27,215 bases of DNA from Collinsella sp. TF05-9AC (lineage in GTDB: Bacteria > Actinomycetota > Coriobacteriia > Coriobacteriales > Coriobacteriaceae). Location: contig NZ_QSSH01000030.1 of NCBI RefSeq assembly GCF_003438495.1, positions 1,921 to 29,135 of the forward strand, in the 5' to 3' direction. Under the pieces are notes generated by a model, which saw nothing but the letters and a program-made list of their open reading frames with translations, made no database searches and had not been told where the DNA came from. Positions 8,484 to 15,890 of this stretch are shown here, in pieces (the first letter of the stretch is position 1; every line of letters starts with the position of its first letter). The position numbers and the translations under genes were made by a program.

Positions 8484-9442
8484 GCAATGCCCGCTCGACG
8501 AAGGCCCATACGAATCAGGCTGTCACAGACCTGCGGGAACGTCATGTCGTCGGTGTGGCGGATCTCGTCCGGATACAGCGACGTATCGGTCATGCCGGGA
8601 ATGGTATTGGTCTCGAGGATAACGGGGCCGTCCTCACTCACGATAAAGTCGCTGCGCGAGATACCCAGGCAACCGAGGGCCTTGTGAGCAGCACAGGCAA
8701 GCTCCTGAGCGCGAGCGTAATTCTCGGGTGAAATCTGCGCCGGAATGCGATGGATGTCCGTAGGGTCGACATATTTCACGTCCAGATCGTAGAACTCGCA
8801 GTCCTCGGGTTTGCGAATCTCGACAATCGGCAGAGCGCGCACGTCGTCCTCGCCGTACACACCGACGGTGATCTCGGTACCCTCGATGCACTTCTCGACC
8901 AGCACTTTGTCGCCGTACGCAAACGCCTTGGCGATTGCCGCGGGCAGCTCGGAGGGCTCATGGACCAGGGAAATGCCATAGCTGGAACCGTTGACGGCCG
9001 GCTTCACAAAGCAGCGCTCGCCACAAACCTCGACGATATGATCGATATCGACTTCATCGCCCACCTCGAGCGCGAGGCCGGGGGCAATGGGAATGCCCGC
9101 CTTGGCGTACAGGAGCTTAGAGACCTCCTTGTCGGCACCGCAGGCGCTGGCAAGCACGCCCGAGGCCGTGTAGGGGATACCCAGGGTCTCCATGGCGCCC
9201 TGCATGGCGCCATCCTCGCCGCCGGCACCGTGCATGGCGATAAACGCCACGTCAAAGCCGCCGGTCGCCATGGTTACCATAAAATCATCGGCAGCCGTGT
9301 CGAGCAGCTCCACCGAAGTGTAGCCGGCCTCCTTCAAGGCAACCACGACGTTCTTTCCCGAATTGAGCGAGATCTCGCGCTCAGCGGAATGACCGCCCGC
9401 CAAGACCGCTACGTGCATGTTCTCTAGGCTTTTACCCGGCAT
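8477..9442 (-). CDS. ddl: D-alanine--D-alanine ligase
   Basis: Encodes 321 residues. This cytoplasmic ATP-grasp enzyme joins two D-alanines for the peptidoglycan precursor. Visible family signatures are GGHSAEREISL near the N-terminus, NGSSYGISLV (the SxGxS substrate/ATP loop) mid-protein, and ETNTIPGMT near the C-terminus, which carries the metal-binding Asn. The start at 9442 was chosen over an internal ATG at 9418 because GAGGAGG lies about 9 nt upstream of it. The gene heads a unit with dinG. It is divergent from rlmN, the two starts being 85 nt apart, with no clear promoter hexamers on the ddl side. Confidence 0.95.
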   Translation of the reverse strand: MPGKSLENMHVAVLAGGHSAEREISLNSGKNVVVALKEAGYTSVELLDTAADDFMVTMATGGFDVAFIAMHGAGGEDGAMQGAMETLGIPYTASGVLASACGADKEVSKLLYAKAGIPIAPGLALEVGDEVDIDHIVEVCGERCFVKPAVNGSSYGISLVHEPSELPAAIAKAFAYGDKVLVEKCIEGTEITVGVYGEDDVRALPIVEIRKPEDCEFYDLDVKYVDPTDIHRIPAQISPENYARAQELACAAHKALGCLGISRSDFIVSEDGPVILETNTIPGMTDTSLYPDEIRHTDDMTFPQVCDSLIRMGLRRAGIAC

Positions 9443-9527
9443 GGGCAGACTCCTCCTCTATAATTTCTGCAGCTGATACCATATTGTAGCGATACCCTCT
9501 ACGTTTCCCCAAAATCGAAAGGCTTCC

Positions 9528-10580
9528 ATGAATCCCAGGACTAAATCTCAGGACATTCGCGACTTGAGCCAAAACGATATTCGCGAGCTCGTGGCCGAGC
9601 TTGGCCAGCCCGCCTTCCGCGCGAAGCAGCTCATCGAATGGGTCTTTGAGAAGAACGTTTGTTCGTTTGACGATATGACCAACCTTCCCAAGGCTTTCCG
9701 CGAGCAGCTTAAAGAGGCTTTCGCCTTTGACACGCCGACTGAACTCACCAAGCAGGTTTCCAAAGATGGCTCTCGCAAGTATCTGCTCGAGTACCACGAC
9801 GGCGTTTCCGTCGAGACCGTCGGCATGCCCCGTCGTAACAAGCTTTCCGTCTGCGTTTCCACCCAGGCAGGCTGTGGCATGGGCTGTGCCTTTTGCGCTA
9901 CCGGTCTCAACGGCCTCAAGCGCTCTCTGACCGCTCAAGAGATCGTCGACCAGGTACTTCATGTATCCAACGACTTTGGCGAGCGCGCCACGAGCGTTGT
10001 CTTCATGGGCCAGGGCGAGCCGTTTGCCAACTACGACGAGGTTCTCAAGGCGCTGCGAATCCTCAACGACCCCGATGGCATCGGTATCGGCGCTCGTCAC
10101 CTCACCGTCTCTACCAGCGGCGTTATTCCCGGTATTCGCAAATTTGCCGACATCCCCGAGCAGTTCACGCTTGCCGTTTCCCTGCATTCCGCCATCCAGT
10201 CGACGCGCAATAAGCTCATGCCCGGTGTTAAGAAGTACACGCTGCTTCGCCTTCACGAAGCGCTTCAGCTCTACACCGAGAAGACCGGCCGCCGCCCGAC
10301 CTATGAGTATGCCATGATCGAAGGCGTCAACGATACGAATCCCGAAATGCAGGCGCTCTGCGACTTCTGCGAGGGAACGCTGTGCCACGTTAACCTCATT
10401 CAGCTTAACGACATCGAGGGTAGCCCGCTCAAGCCGTCGCCGATTCATAAGGTTGAGGATCTTCAGCGTCGTCTTGAGTCCCGTGGCATCGAGACCACGA
10501 TTCGTAACTCCCGTGGTAACGATATTGACGCCGCTTGCGGACAGCTGAAGCAGCGCTTCAAAGTTCAGAAGAACGCATAG
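9528..10580 (+). CDS. rlmN: 23S rRNA/tRNA adenine-C2 methyltransferase RlmN
   Basis: Encodes 350 residues. This radical-SAM enzyme methylates C2 of A2503 in 23S rRNA and A37 in some tRNAs. The CxxxCxxC iron-sulfur motif is at C116/C120/C123 (CGMGCAFC). The C-terminal catalytic Cys that carries the transient methyl is C337, in DIDAACGQL. GQGEP and the MIEGVND segment are also typical. Length is usual for the family. AAAGG lies about 6 nt upstream of the ATG. It is a single-gene unit ending in a hairpin terminator. Codons are richer in third-position T than in the ddl and gyr genes, which may reflect strong expression or different strand bias. Confidence 0.96.
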   Translation: MNPRTKSQDIRDLSQNDIRELVAELGQPAFRAKQLIEWVFEKNVCSFDDMTNLPKAFREQLKEAFAFDTPTELTKQVSKDGSRKYLLEYHDGVSVETVGMPRRNKLSVCVSTQAGCGMGCAFCATGLNGLKRSLTAQEIVDQVLHVSNDFGERATSVVFMGQGEPFANYDEVLKALRILNDPDGIGIGARHLTVSTSGVIPGIRKFADIPEQFTLAVSLHSAIQSTRNKLMPGVKKYTLLRLHEALQLYTEKTGRRPTYEYAMIEGVNDTNPEMQALCDFCEGTLCHVNLIQLNDIEGSPLKPSPIHKVEDLQRRLESRGIETTIRNSRGNDIDAACGQLKQRFKVQKNA

Positions 10581-10598
10581 GGGAGTCGCATCCCAAAA

Positions 10599-10614
10599 CG
10601 TTTCATGTGAAACA
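10599..10614. other. parS-like site (degenerate)
   Basis: CGTTTCATGTGAAACA matches the parS palindrome TGTTTCACGTGAAACA at 14 of 16 positions. It lies 18 nt after the rlmN stop codon. It may bind ParB more weakly than the three perfect sites at 12761-12854. Confidence 0.5.
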
Positions 10615-10619
10615 TCGAA

Positions 10620-10660
10620 CGACCCCGGTTACAGAATATGCAACCGGGGTCGTTTCATTT
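10620..10660 (+). terminator. rlmN transcription terminator
   Basis: An inverted repeat, CGACCCCGGTT (10620-10630) with AACCGGGGTCG (10642-10652), forms an 11-bp GC-rich stem with an 11-nt loop. It is followed by TTTCATTT. It lies 40 nt after the rlmN stop. Confidence 0.8.
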
Positions 10661-10710
10661 ATTGACCTTAATTTTGAATCAGCTGCTACCTGTCCCATTT
10701 TTACGGCCAA

Positions 10711-10750
10711 AATAAGGGGTCCTTGTCTCATGAATCAGACAAGGACCCCT
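10711..10750 (-). terminator. Terminator of the rsmG-parA-parB operon
   Basis: A perfect 14-bp inverted repeat runs 10715-10728 with 10737-10750 around an 8-nt loop. On the minus strand it is followed by TATTTT. It lies 28 nt after the stop of the small membrane gene. It could also act as a second terminator for rlmN on the plus strand. Confidence 0.8.
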
Positions 10751-10770
10751 CAAAATATGCTGAGTAATTG

Positions 10771-10782
10771 TTAGGTACCTAA
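10771..10782. repeat. 12-bp palindrome TTAGGTACCTAA, copy 1
   Basis: A perfect 12-bp palindrome overlapping the stop codon of the small membrane gene. An identical copy lies at 14275-14286 between yidC and jag, and both are preceded by G on the plus strand. No function is known to me. Confidence 0.5.
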
Positions 10783-11033
10783 TAGCCTACATTTTCCCAT
10801 TGGTTGCTGACCCAACCTTGATTAATCTTGGGATTCTTCGTTACCTGAGCAGTACGCATGGCAACATCTTCTGTCATAACATCCATTTTCTTTTTGGAAG
10901 TATCGACGATATCTTGCGCGCTACGAAGCAAACGACCTCGAAGTTCATCGTCTGTAGCGATCCTATAGCCAGCAAAGGCACCAGCCGCGACAGTCGTCAC
11001 CAATGCAATCGCTGTTAAAATCTTATTCCTCAT
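10779..11033 (-). CDS. Small membrane protein, last gene of the par operon
   Basis: Encodes 84 residues from ATG 11033, chosen because AAGGAGG lies 5 nt upstream, inside the end of parB; a TTG at 11051 lacks such a site. The N-terminus is basic and followed by one hydrophobic segment (about 5-24). The rest is a charged helical stretch (DELRGRLLRSAQDIVD) and a polar tail. This resembles the YtxH type of small membrane-anchored protein, but the match is weak. It overlaps parB by 11 nt, so it is translationally coupled to the segregation genes. A membrane tether or accessory for ParB/origin placement is possible, but nothing in the sequence proves it. Confidence 0.65.
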   Translation of the reverse strand: MRNKILTAIALVTTVAAGAFAGYRIATDDELRGRLLRSAQDIVDTSKKKMDVMTEDVAMRTAQVTKNPKINQGWVSNQWENVGY

Positions 11034-11928
11034 CTCGGCCTCCTTGATCAAACTGAATCATTTCGCCAAGAATACGAGAGAGCTCTTCCTCGTCTTTAAA
11101 CTCAATCTCAATCTTATTCTTTCCACGCGAGCTCTTCACACGCACGTTGGTATTAAAAACCTGACGAAGCACGCGGGCAGCCTTTTTAAAAGACTGAGGC
11201 GTTGCAGGCCTCGGCGTCTTAGGTGTCTCTCCGGCAGAAAACAACGGAGCAAGATTTTCTGTCGCTCTTACGGAAAGGCCCTCTGTAACAACTTTCTCAG
11301 CAAGTCGAATACGCGCGTCCTCATAGGGAACTGCAAGAATCGCACGTGCATGACCAGCAGTAAGTTTACCCTCAAAAATCATCTGCTGAACTACTTCGGG
11401 GAGATCGAGAAGACGCAGCGAGTTTGTAATTGCAGAGCGTGACTTGCTTACTGCCTTGGACAATGCCTCCTGGGTCATCCCGCTGGCATCAATGAGTTGG
11501 CGATAGCCCTTAGCCTCTTCGACGGGATTCAGATCAGAACGCTGAAGGTTTTCGATAAGAGCAAGAGCCAGCATCTCTTCATCATTTACCTCTTTAATGA
11601 TGACTGGCAATTCTTCAAGGCCAGCAAGCTTTGACGCCTGGTAACGACGCTCACCAGCGATGATCTCATAGCCGTTTCCATGTTTGCGAACCAAAAGCGG
11701 CTGCAAAACGCCATGTTCTTGGATTGACTCGCTCAACTCGCGAAGTTCAGTTTCGTTAAAGTGAATTCGCGGCTGATTAGGGTTGGGAACGATATCCTCA
11801 ATAGGTAGTTTTGTTTCAGATGCGGCATTTGAAGCCGATGCAGCCGAACCGCCGGTCTCATACTCGGCCTCTGAGACCAAAGCATTGAGTCCACGTCCCA
11901 ATCCGCCACGTTTCTTTACACTAGGCAC
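11023..11928 (-). CDS. parB: Chromosome-partitioning protein ParB
   Basis: Encodes 301 residues. This centromere-binding CTPase loads at parS and spreads as a sliding clamp. The N-terminal RGGLGRGLNALV (7-18) is the segment that stimulates ParA. The ParB/Srx domain contains GERRYQA (92-98), the CTP-binding box, and ENLQR (126-130). A helix-turn-helix follows (about 150-178), then a C-terminal dimerisation domain. The start is GTG at 11928, with AGAGGTGATC just upstream. GTGCCTAG forms an 8-nt overlap with the parA stop, indicating coupled translation. Its targets, three perfect parS sites, lie upstream of parA. Confidence 0.96.
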   Translation of the reverse strand: MPSVKKRGGLGRGLNALVSEAEYETGGSAASASNAASETKLPIEDIVPNPNQPRIHFNETELRELSESIQEHGVLQPLLVRKHGNGYEIIAGERRYQASKLAGLEELPVIIKEVNDEEMLALALIENLQRSDLNPVEEAKGYRQLIDASGMTQEALSKAVSKSRSAITNSLRLLDLPEVVQQMIFEGKLTAGHARAILAVPYEDARIRLAEKVVTEGLSVRATENLAPLFSAGETPKTPRPATPQSFKKAARVLRQVFNTNVRVKSSRGKNKIEIEFKDEEELSRILGEMIQFDQGGRDEE

Positions 11929-12721
11929 GCTTGATCACCTCTTTTGCAAGGTTCATATATGCTTTTGCACCCTTATTTTGAGGTGCATAGGTAATTACCG
12001 GTTCTCCAAAAGACGGAGCTTCGGAGATTTTAACCGTACGGGGGATTAGCGTCTTAAACGCCTTATCACCAAAGTACGATTGAACCTCCTCAACAACCTG
12101 ATTCGATAGTGAAGTACGCGAGTCATACATGGTCATAAGCACACCATAGGTGTCTAAGCCCTTGTTCAGCCGTGATTTGACCATCTTCATTGACTCAAGC
12201 AGCTTCGTAACGCCCTCGAGTGCGTAATATTCGCACTGGATCGGAATCAAAACGCTGTCTGCTGCGGTCAAAGCGTTGATAGTAAGCAGGCCGAGCGAAG
12301 GAGGACAGTCAATGAAAATAAAGTCAAACTCGTCCTGAATCGGCTCAAGCAAATCTTTGAGGCGGGTTTCACGAGCAATTGCGCTTACGAGCTCAATTTC
12401 CGCGCCTGCAAGTTGAATTGTAGCCGGAATAACGAATACCTTTTTACAATTTGTATCAAGAACAAGCGATTCTGCCGGCACATCATTCAACAATGCATCA
12501 TAGATGCAGTGATCAAGGTCTTCTTTTTCAATTCCGAATCCACTGGTGCTGTTTCCCTGCGGATCAAAATCGACAATCAGTGTCTTACGACCCTGCTCAC
12601 CTAGTGCTGCTGCAAGGTTTACGGCCGTCGTTGACTTACCGACGCCGCCTTTTTGATTGATGATTGCAATGATACGCGTGTTTTTTGCGCTCTTAGAACG
12701 CTTAACGTCGCGAAATCCCAC
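11921..12721 (-). CDS. parA: Chromosome-partitioning ATPase ParA (Soj)
   Basis: Encodes 266 residues. This deviant Walker ATPase binds nucleoid DNA and moves ParB-parS complexes. The deviant Walker A is KGGVGKST (24-31), with VDFDPQGNSTSG (50-61) and IDCPPSLG further on. The start is GTG at 12721, with AGGAGG about 4-5 nt upstream. A short basic N-terminal extension (about 15 residues, RDVKRSKSAKNTR) precedes the ATPase core. It overlaps parB by 8 nt. The leader between rsmG and parA contains three parS sites, so ParB spreading may repress or tune this operon; that is inference. Confidence 0.96.
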   Translation of the reverse strand: MGFRDVKRSKSAKNTRIIAIINQKGGVGKSTTAVNLAAALGEQGRKTLIVDFDPQGNSTSGFGIEKEDLDHCIYDALLNDVPAESLVLDTNCKKVFVIPATIQLAGAEIELVSAIARETRLKDLLEPIQDEFDFIFIDCPPSLGLLTINALTAADSVLIPIQCEYYALEGVTKLLESMKMVKSRLNKGLDTYGVLMTMYDSRTSLSNQVVEEVQSYFGDKAFKTLIPRTVKISEAPSFGEPVITYAPQNKGAKAYMNLAKEVIKRA

Positions 12722-12760
12722 GGTCCCTCCTGGTGTGTATTAAAGCTGTCAAACGGAGGA

Positions 12761-12776
12761 TGTTTCACGTGAAACA
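12761..12776. other. parS site 1
   Basis: TGTTTCACGTGAAACA is a perfect 16-bp match to the bacterial centromere parS. It lies 39 nt upstream of the parA start and is the first of three equally spaced copies. Confidence 0.95.
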
Positions 12777-12799
12777 TTCCGAATCGATATCAACCGCCA

Positions 12800-12815
12800 T
12801 GTTTCACGTGAAACA
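12800..12815. other. parS site 2
   Basis: Perfect 16-bp parS palindrome, starting exactly 39 bp after site 1. The two are separated by an unrelated 23-nt spacer. Confidence 0.95.
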
Positions 12816-12838
12816 CTGCAAGTTGTTAGTATCCATTA

Positions 12839-12854
12839 TGTTTCACGTGAAACA
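12839..12854. other. parS site 3
   Basis: Perfect 16-bp parS palindrome, starting exactly 39 bp after site 2. It ends one base before the stop codon of rsmG. Confidence 0.95.
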
Positions 12855-12855
12855 T

Positions 12856-13593
12856 CTAGGCAAGCGGATTCTTCTTTGCCACGCCATTTGCACGAGGCAA
12901 TGAGACAGATGCTGGATGACTCTTCTTAAGAACAATGAACTCCCTGTGACCCAAGCCTTCAGGCAAATCAATTGCGTCATTCAGAAGCAAAGTGAAGCCG
13001 CAAATCTTAGCTGCTGACATGCCGGAAGCAAGCTCCTCATCCGAAGGATTGCCCTTGGTTATAACAAATAGACCTCCATCCTTCAGATACGGAGCCGCAT
13101 ACTCAACAAGAATCGGTAGAGGGGCCAGTGCGCGGGCGGTTACAACAGAGAACTGCTTCTTATGGCTCCGAGCATATTCTTCAAGACGATCATGAACCGC
13201 ATGGGCATGTTTCAATCCAAGAGCATGGACAAAGGAATTTACCGCATCAACCTTCTTGCCAACAGAGTCAATATAAGTAGCTTTACGATGCGTGGTTATG
13301 GTTAATGGAATACCAGGGAAGCCCGCACCTGTTCCCATATCGAGCAAAGCTCCCTCAGGAGCCTTGTTGATATAGGGGAGCAAAACAAGTGAGTCGAGGA
13401 TATGAAGTACTGCAGCATCTTCTACGTTAAGAATACGGGTGAGATTGGTTGTCTTATTTGTTTCTAGAACCAAATCCAAATGCTGAATACATTTCCTCAG
13501 CTCAACATCAGTTACGCTCAAGGAATACTCTTTGCAATAGAAAGCTAGACGACTCAACATCTCGTCAGCTTGCTGATCAGTAAGTACTAACAA
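12856..13593 (-). CDS. rsmG: 16S rRNA m7G527 methyltransferase RsmG (GidB)
   Basis: Encodes 245 residues. It methylates N7 of G527 of 16S rRNA using SAM. The signature LDMGTGAGFPGIPL is the SAM-binding loop, and TNLTRI near the N-terminus is typical. I place the start at the TTG at 13591-13593, which has AAGGAG 6 nt upstream. The longer frame to 13641 begins inside the T-run of the jag terminator and has no ribosome site. The gene therefore starts its own transcription unit after that terminator and probably continues into parA. It is more AT-rich than the genes left of 10580 and right of 13690, as are parA and parB. Confidence 0.93.
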   Translation of the reverse strand: MLVLTDQQADEMLSRLAFYCKEYSLSVTDVELRKCIQHLDLVLETNKTTNLTRILNVEDAAVLHILDSLVLLPYINKAPEGALLDMGTGAGFPGIPLTITTHRKATYIDSVGKKVDAVNSFVHALGLKHAHAVHDRLEEYARSHKKQFSVVTARALAPLPILVEYAAPYLKDGGLFVITKGNPSDEELASGMSAAKICGFTLLLNDAIDLPEGLGHREFIVLKKSHPASVSLPRANGVAKKNPLA

Positions 13594-13640
13594 CGAAAGC
13601 TCCTTTCTGACAAAAATCAGCGTATCGAGAACTTTTGACA

Positions 13641-13671
13641 AAAAAAGGGGACGTGGAAACCACGTCCCCTT
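13641..13671 (-). terminator. Terminator of the rpmH-jag operon
   Basis: A 12-bp stem (13645-13656 with 13660-13671) around a 3-nt loop is followed on the minus strand by a run of six T (complement of 13641-13646). It sits 18 nt after the jag stop. It separates the ribosome/membrane-insertion operon from rsmG-parAB. Confidence 0.9.
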
Positions 13672-13689
13672 AGCATAAACTCGAGTAGA

Positions 13690-14259
13690 TTATCGAGCAA
13701 CAATCACCACATGGCGATCAGGGTCAGAACCCTCAGAATGAGTATCGACGGCATCATTGCCACGAAGTGCAATGTGAACCAGTCGACGCTCGTAGGCATT
13801 CATGGGCGGAAGCGAAACACTCTTATGAGTGCGAATGGCACGCTCGGCAGCAGACTGAGCCATGGAGGCAACCTTGTCCTGACGGCGGCTCTTGTATCCC
13901 TCGACGTCCACTACAACCGGATACCTAAAGCCAAGTTTGCGGCTCACCAGCAAAGAGAACATAACCTGAAGGGCATCAAGGGTGCGACCATGACGGCCAA
14001 TGAGAACAGCAAGGTCGGGAGCCGTTACATCCAAAATCAGCTCACCTTCGTCGCCCTCATACTCATCGATAGGAGAGTTGGCGGCATCGAAGTGCGAAAG
14101 GATGGAACGCAGGATGGAAATAGCAACATCGGCAATGGTGTCGAGCTCCTCATCGGTCAGCTCTTCACCAGCCTTGTAGCGCTGTGCAATCTCGGGATAA
14201 TCGCCCGCGACCTGCGGGGCAACCTCCTCAAGCATATCCTCGATGATCTCTTCAGACAT
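13690..14259 (-). CDS. jag: RNA-binding protein Jag/KhpB (KH and R3H domains)
   Basis: Encodes 189 residues from ATG 14259, with GGAG about 7 nt upstream; the longer frame's TTG at 14271 overlaps that ribosome site. A KH domain has the GRHG loop (LIGRHGRTLDAL, mid-protein). An R3H-like C-terminus has PPMNAYERRLVHIAL, with the Arg and His spaced as expected. The N-terminal Jag_N domain of the Bacillus SpoIIIJ-associated protein is absent; instead there is an acidic helical segment of about 60 residues, as in other actinobacterial versions. In Firmicutes, KhpB works with KhpA in RNA binding and cell elongation. It is the last gene of the rpmH operon. Confidence 0.92.
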   Translation of the reverse strand: MSEEIIEDMLEEVAPQVAGDYPEIAQRYKAGEELTDEELDTIADVAISILRSILSHFDAANSPIDEYEGDEGELILDVTAPDLAVLIGRHGRTLDALQVMFSLLVSRKLGFRYPVVVDVEGYKSRRQDKVASMAQSAAERAIRTHKSVSLPPMNAYERRLVHIALRGNDAVDTHSEGSDPDRHVVIVAR

Positions 14260-14274
14260 AACGTACTCCAAAAG

Positions 14275-14286
14275 TTAGGTACCTAA
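14275..14286. repeat. 12-bp palindrome TTAGGTACCTAA, copy 2
   Basis: Identical to the copy at 10771-10782. It lies in the 44-nt gap between yidC and jag, just upstream of the jag ribosome site. Confidence 0.5.
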
Positions 14287-14303
14287 ATAAGATTGATATC
14301 CCA

Positions 14304-15074
14304 CTACTTCTTCTTGTGCGGGCGCGGCTTCTTCTCTCGACGAGTGACCTCAACCTGCAACGGAGCGTTCTTAAGACGCTCCTCCTCATCGGCCTTCGCC
14401 TTGTCGATGACCTTCTGCGTCACAAAAATCTGCTGGATAACCTGCCAAGCAGACGAGACGTCGTAGTACAGCAGAACACCAACGGGAAGGCTCCAGCCCA
14501 TCCAAAGCATCATGACCGTCATGACAACGGCCATCATACGCATGCTCTGAGCCTGCTGGCCGGTCTGGTTGCGCGACATATAGAGCTGCGGAATCAGGGT
14601 CAGAACGGCGAACAGGATCAGGCAAACCAGCGCAGGCAGTGCAACCATAAAGCCATCGGCAAAGGAAGCACTCGGCGTGGTGGTCAGGTCGGGCAGGATG
14701 TTGAAGAACGAGAACGTGCCGTCGTTAAAGTACTGCGGCAGGTTGCGCAGCAATGTAAACAGGGCGAACAGGATAGGCATCTGAATCAGCAGCGGCAGAC
14801 AGCCAGCCATGGGGTTGAACTTGTTCTCGCTGTAGAACTTCTGCATCTCCTCGGCCTGACGCTGGGGATCGTCGGCATAGCGCTCCTGGATCTCGAGCAT
14901 CTTGGGCTGCAGCACCTGCATGCGAGCCGTCGACTTGGTCGACTTGAGCATGAGCGGCGTCAGCAGCAGACGGATGATGACCACCAGGATGATGATGGAC
15001 AGGCCCCAGTCGACCGCAAAGGTCTGGATGAGCTTGAGCAGCTCGAAAAGGATGTTAACGATCCAATCCCACAT
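14304..15074 (-). CDS. yidC: Membrane protein insertase YidC/Oxa1
   Basis: Encodes 256 residues, the short Gram-positive/Oxa1 type without the large periplasmic domain. Five hydrophobic segments are visible. The conserved groove arginine is R35 in VVIIRLLLTP, and the cytoplasmic hairpin QPKMLEIQERYADDPQRQAEEM and the NPMAGCLPLLIQMPI segment are typical. A basic C-terminal tail (RREKKPRPHKKK) can contact the ribosome. No lipobox-type signal peptide is seen, unlike Bacillus SpoIIIJ. GGAGG lies about 9 nt upstream of the ATG. It is in an operon with yidD, which aids insertion, and jag. Confidence 0.96.
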   Translation of the reverse strand: MWDWIVNILFELLKLIQTFAVDWGLSIIILVVIIRLLLTPLMLKSTKSTARMQVLQPKMLEIQERYADDPQRQAEEMQKFYSENKFNPMAGCLPLLIQMPILFALFTLLRNLPQYFNDGTFSFFNILPDLTTTPSASFADGFMVALPALVCLILFAVLTLIPQLYMSRNQTGQQAQSMRMMAVVMTVMMLWMGWSLPVGVLLYYDVSSAWQVIQQIFVTQKVIDKAKADEEERLKNAPLQVEVTRREKKPRPHKKK

Positions 15075-15103
15075 GTAAGTTTTCCTCCGATAGCGAGTGC
15101 CCG

Positions 15104-15328
15104 CTAGGGCACAGGGTCATAACCGCCGACGTGCAGGGGATTGCAACGAGCGATGCGCCTCACGGCAAGCCAGCAGCCTCTCAAAACACCGTGCTTCTCA
15201 ATCGCCTGGATGGCGTATTGCGAGCACGTTGGGTAATAAATGCAGGCGTCAGGCAATAAGGGCGAAATAACCTGTTGATATATGCGAATAGGAGCGATGG
15301 CAACACGTCGCAAAACGTGATTGCTCAT
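15104..15328 (-). CDS. yidD: Membrane protein insertion efficiency factor YidD
   Basis: Encodes 74 residues. The family pattern is complete: [16 protein letters not shown], then [17 protein letters not shown], with conserved cysteines in CSQYA and RCNP. An N-terminal amphipathic helix ([13 protein letters not shown]) is the likely membrane contact. Its ATG overlaps the rnpA stop in ATGA, with the ribosome site GGAGGAGCG inside rnpA, so the two are translationally coupled. YidD assists YidC-dependent membrane insertion. Confidence 0.95.
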   Translation of the reverse strand: MSNHVLRRVAIAPIRIYQQVISPLLPDACIYYPTCSQYAIQAIEKHGVLRGCWLAVRRIARCNPLHVGGYDPVP

Positions 15329-15663
15329 CGCTCCTCCCCGGCAACGCCGGCGCGCTTCATAAGCGAACGCAACGCCTTGTCCATCTCCTGCGGCGAGGAA
15401 ACCCTCGTCTTGGGAGTTGCAAACAAGATGATGTCATAACCCGCAACGGGAAATCCGCAGCTGCGGGCGGCCTCGCGCATCACACGCTTAGATCGGTTGC
15501 GCACGACGGCACAACCGAGTCGCTTAGCACCAACGAAGGCGACCCTTCCGGAGTCGCCTTCGCCAACCGATTCACATATGGTCATTCGAATCAGAGGGTG
15601 ATTGAAACGACGCCCCTGACTGAACACATGCTCGAAATCTTGCCGAGACTTAATAGTCTTCAT
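15325..15663 (-). CDS. rnpA: Ribonuclease P protein component
   Basis: Encodes 112 residues. It is the protein cofactor of RNase P, which matures tRNA 5' ends. The RNR signature is [15 protein letters not shown], preceded by VGAKRLGCA and the N-terminal FxxVFxxGRRFNHP segment that binds the substrate leader. The protein is basic and of usual length. It begins 20 nt after the rpmH stop with only a weak ribosome site, suggesting reinitiation from rpmH. Its end overlaps yidD by 4 nt. Confidence 0.95.
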   Translation of the reverse strand: MKTIKSRQDFEHVFSQGRRFNHPLIRMTICESVGEGDSGRVAFVGAKRLGCAVVRNRSKRVMREAARSCGFPVAGYDIILFATPKTRVSSPQEMDKALRSLMKRAGVAGEER

Positions 15664-15683
15664 GCGAGATGTGTGTATCGCTG

Positions 15684-15818
15684 CTAGACAGTGAGACGCT
15701 TGCGGCCCTTGGCGCGACGACGGGCGAGCACGGCACGACCACCCTTAGTGGCCATACGGGCACGGAAGCCATGGGTCTTGGCACGCTTACGCTTATTAGG
15801 CTGATACGTACGCTTCAT
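15684..15818 (-). CDS. rpmH: 50S ribosomal protein L34
   Basis: Encodes 44 residues from ATG 15818: [20 protein letters not shown], then an Arg/Lys-rich tail ending RKRLTV, a full-length and highly conserved L34. The ATG has AGGAGG about 8 nt upstream; the 20-residue extension in the same frame is leader sequence. It is the first gene of the rnpA-yidD-yidC-jag operon and is driven by the near-consensus promoter at 15891-15920. Confidence 0.97.
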   Translation of the reverse strand: MKRTYQPNKRKRAKTHGFRARMATKGGRAVLARRRAKGRKRLTV

Positions 15819-15846
15819 CTTAAGTTCCTCCTGCTGCATTTCGAGT

Positions 15847-15864
15847 GTCCGCGGGGACGCGGAC
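15847..15864 (-). promoter_or_regulatory. Hairpin in the rpmH mRNA leader
   Basis: A perfect 7-bp GC inverted repeat, GTCCGCG (15847-15853) with CGCGGAC (15858-15864), encloses a 4-nt loop. It lies between the predicted transcription start (near 15884) and the rpmH ribosome site. It lacks a T-run, so it is not a normal terminator. It might stabilise the mRNA or regulate L34; function unknown. Confidence 0.5.
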
Positions 15865-15890
15865 GCAGATATAGACACGTGAGCTTGAAG

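Noticed and set aside
9459..9464. TATAAT upstream of rlmN as a promoter
   Set aside because: The hexamer is perfect but no -35 lies 16-19 nt upstream, and it falls beside the ddl ribosome site.
10535..10774. 79-codon plus-strand frame after rlmN
   Set aside because: Runs through the rlmN end, the parS-like site and both terminators; the FHVKH peptide is just the translated parS palindrome.
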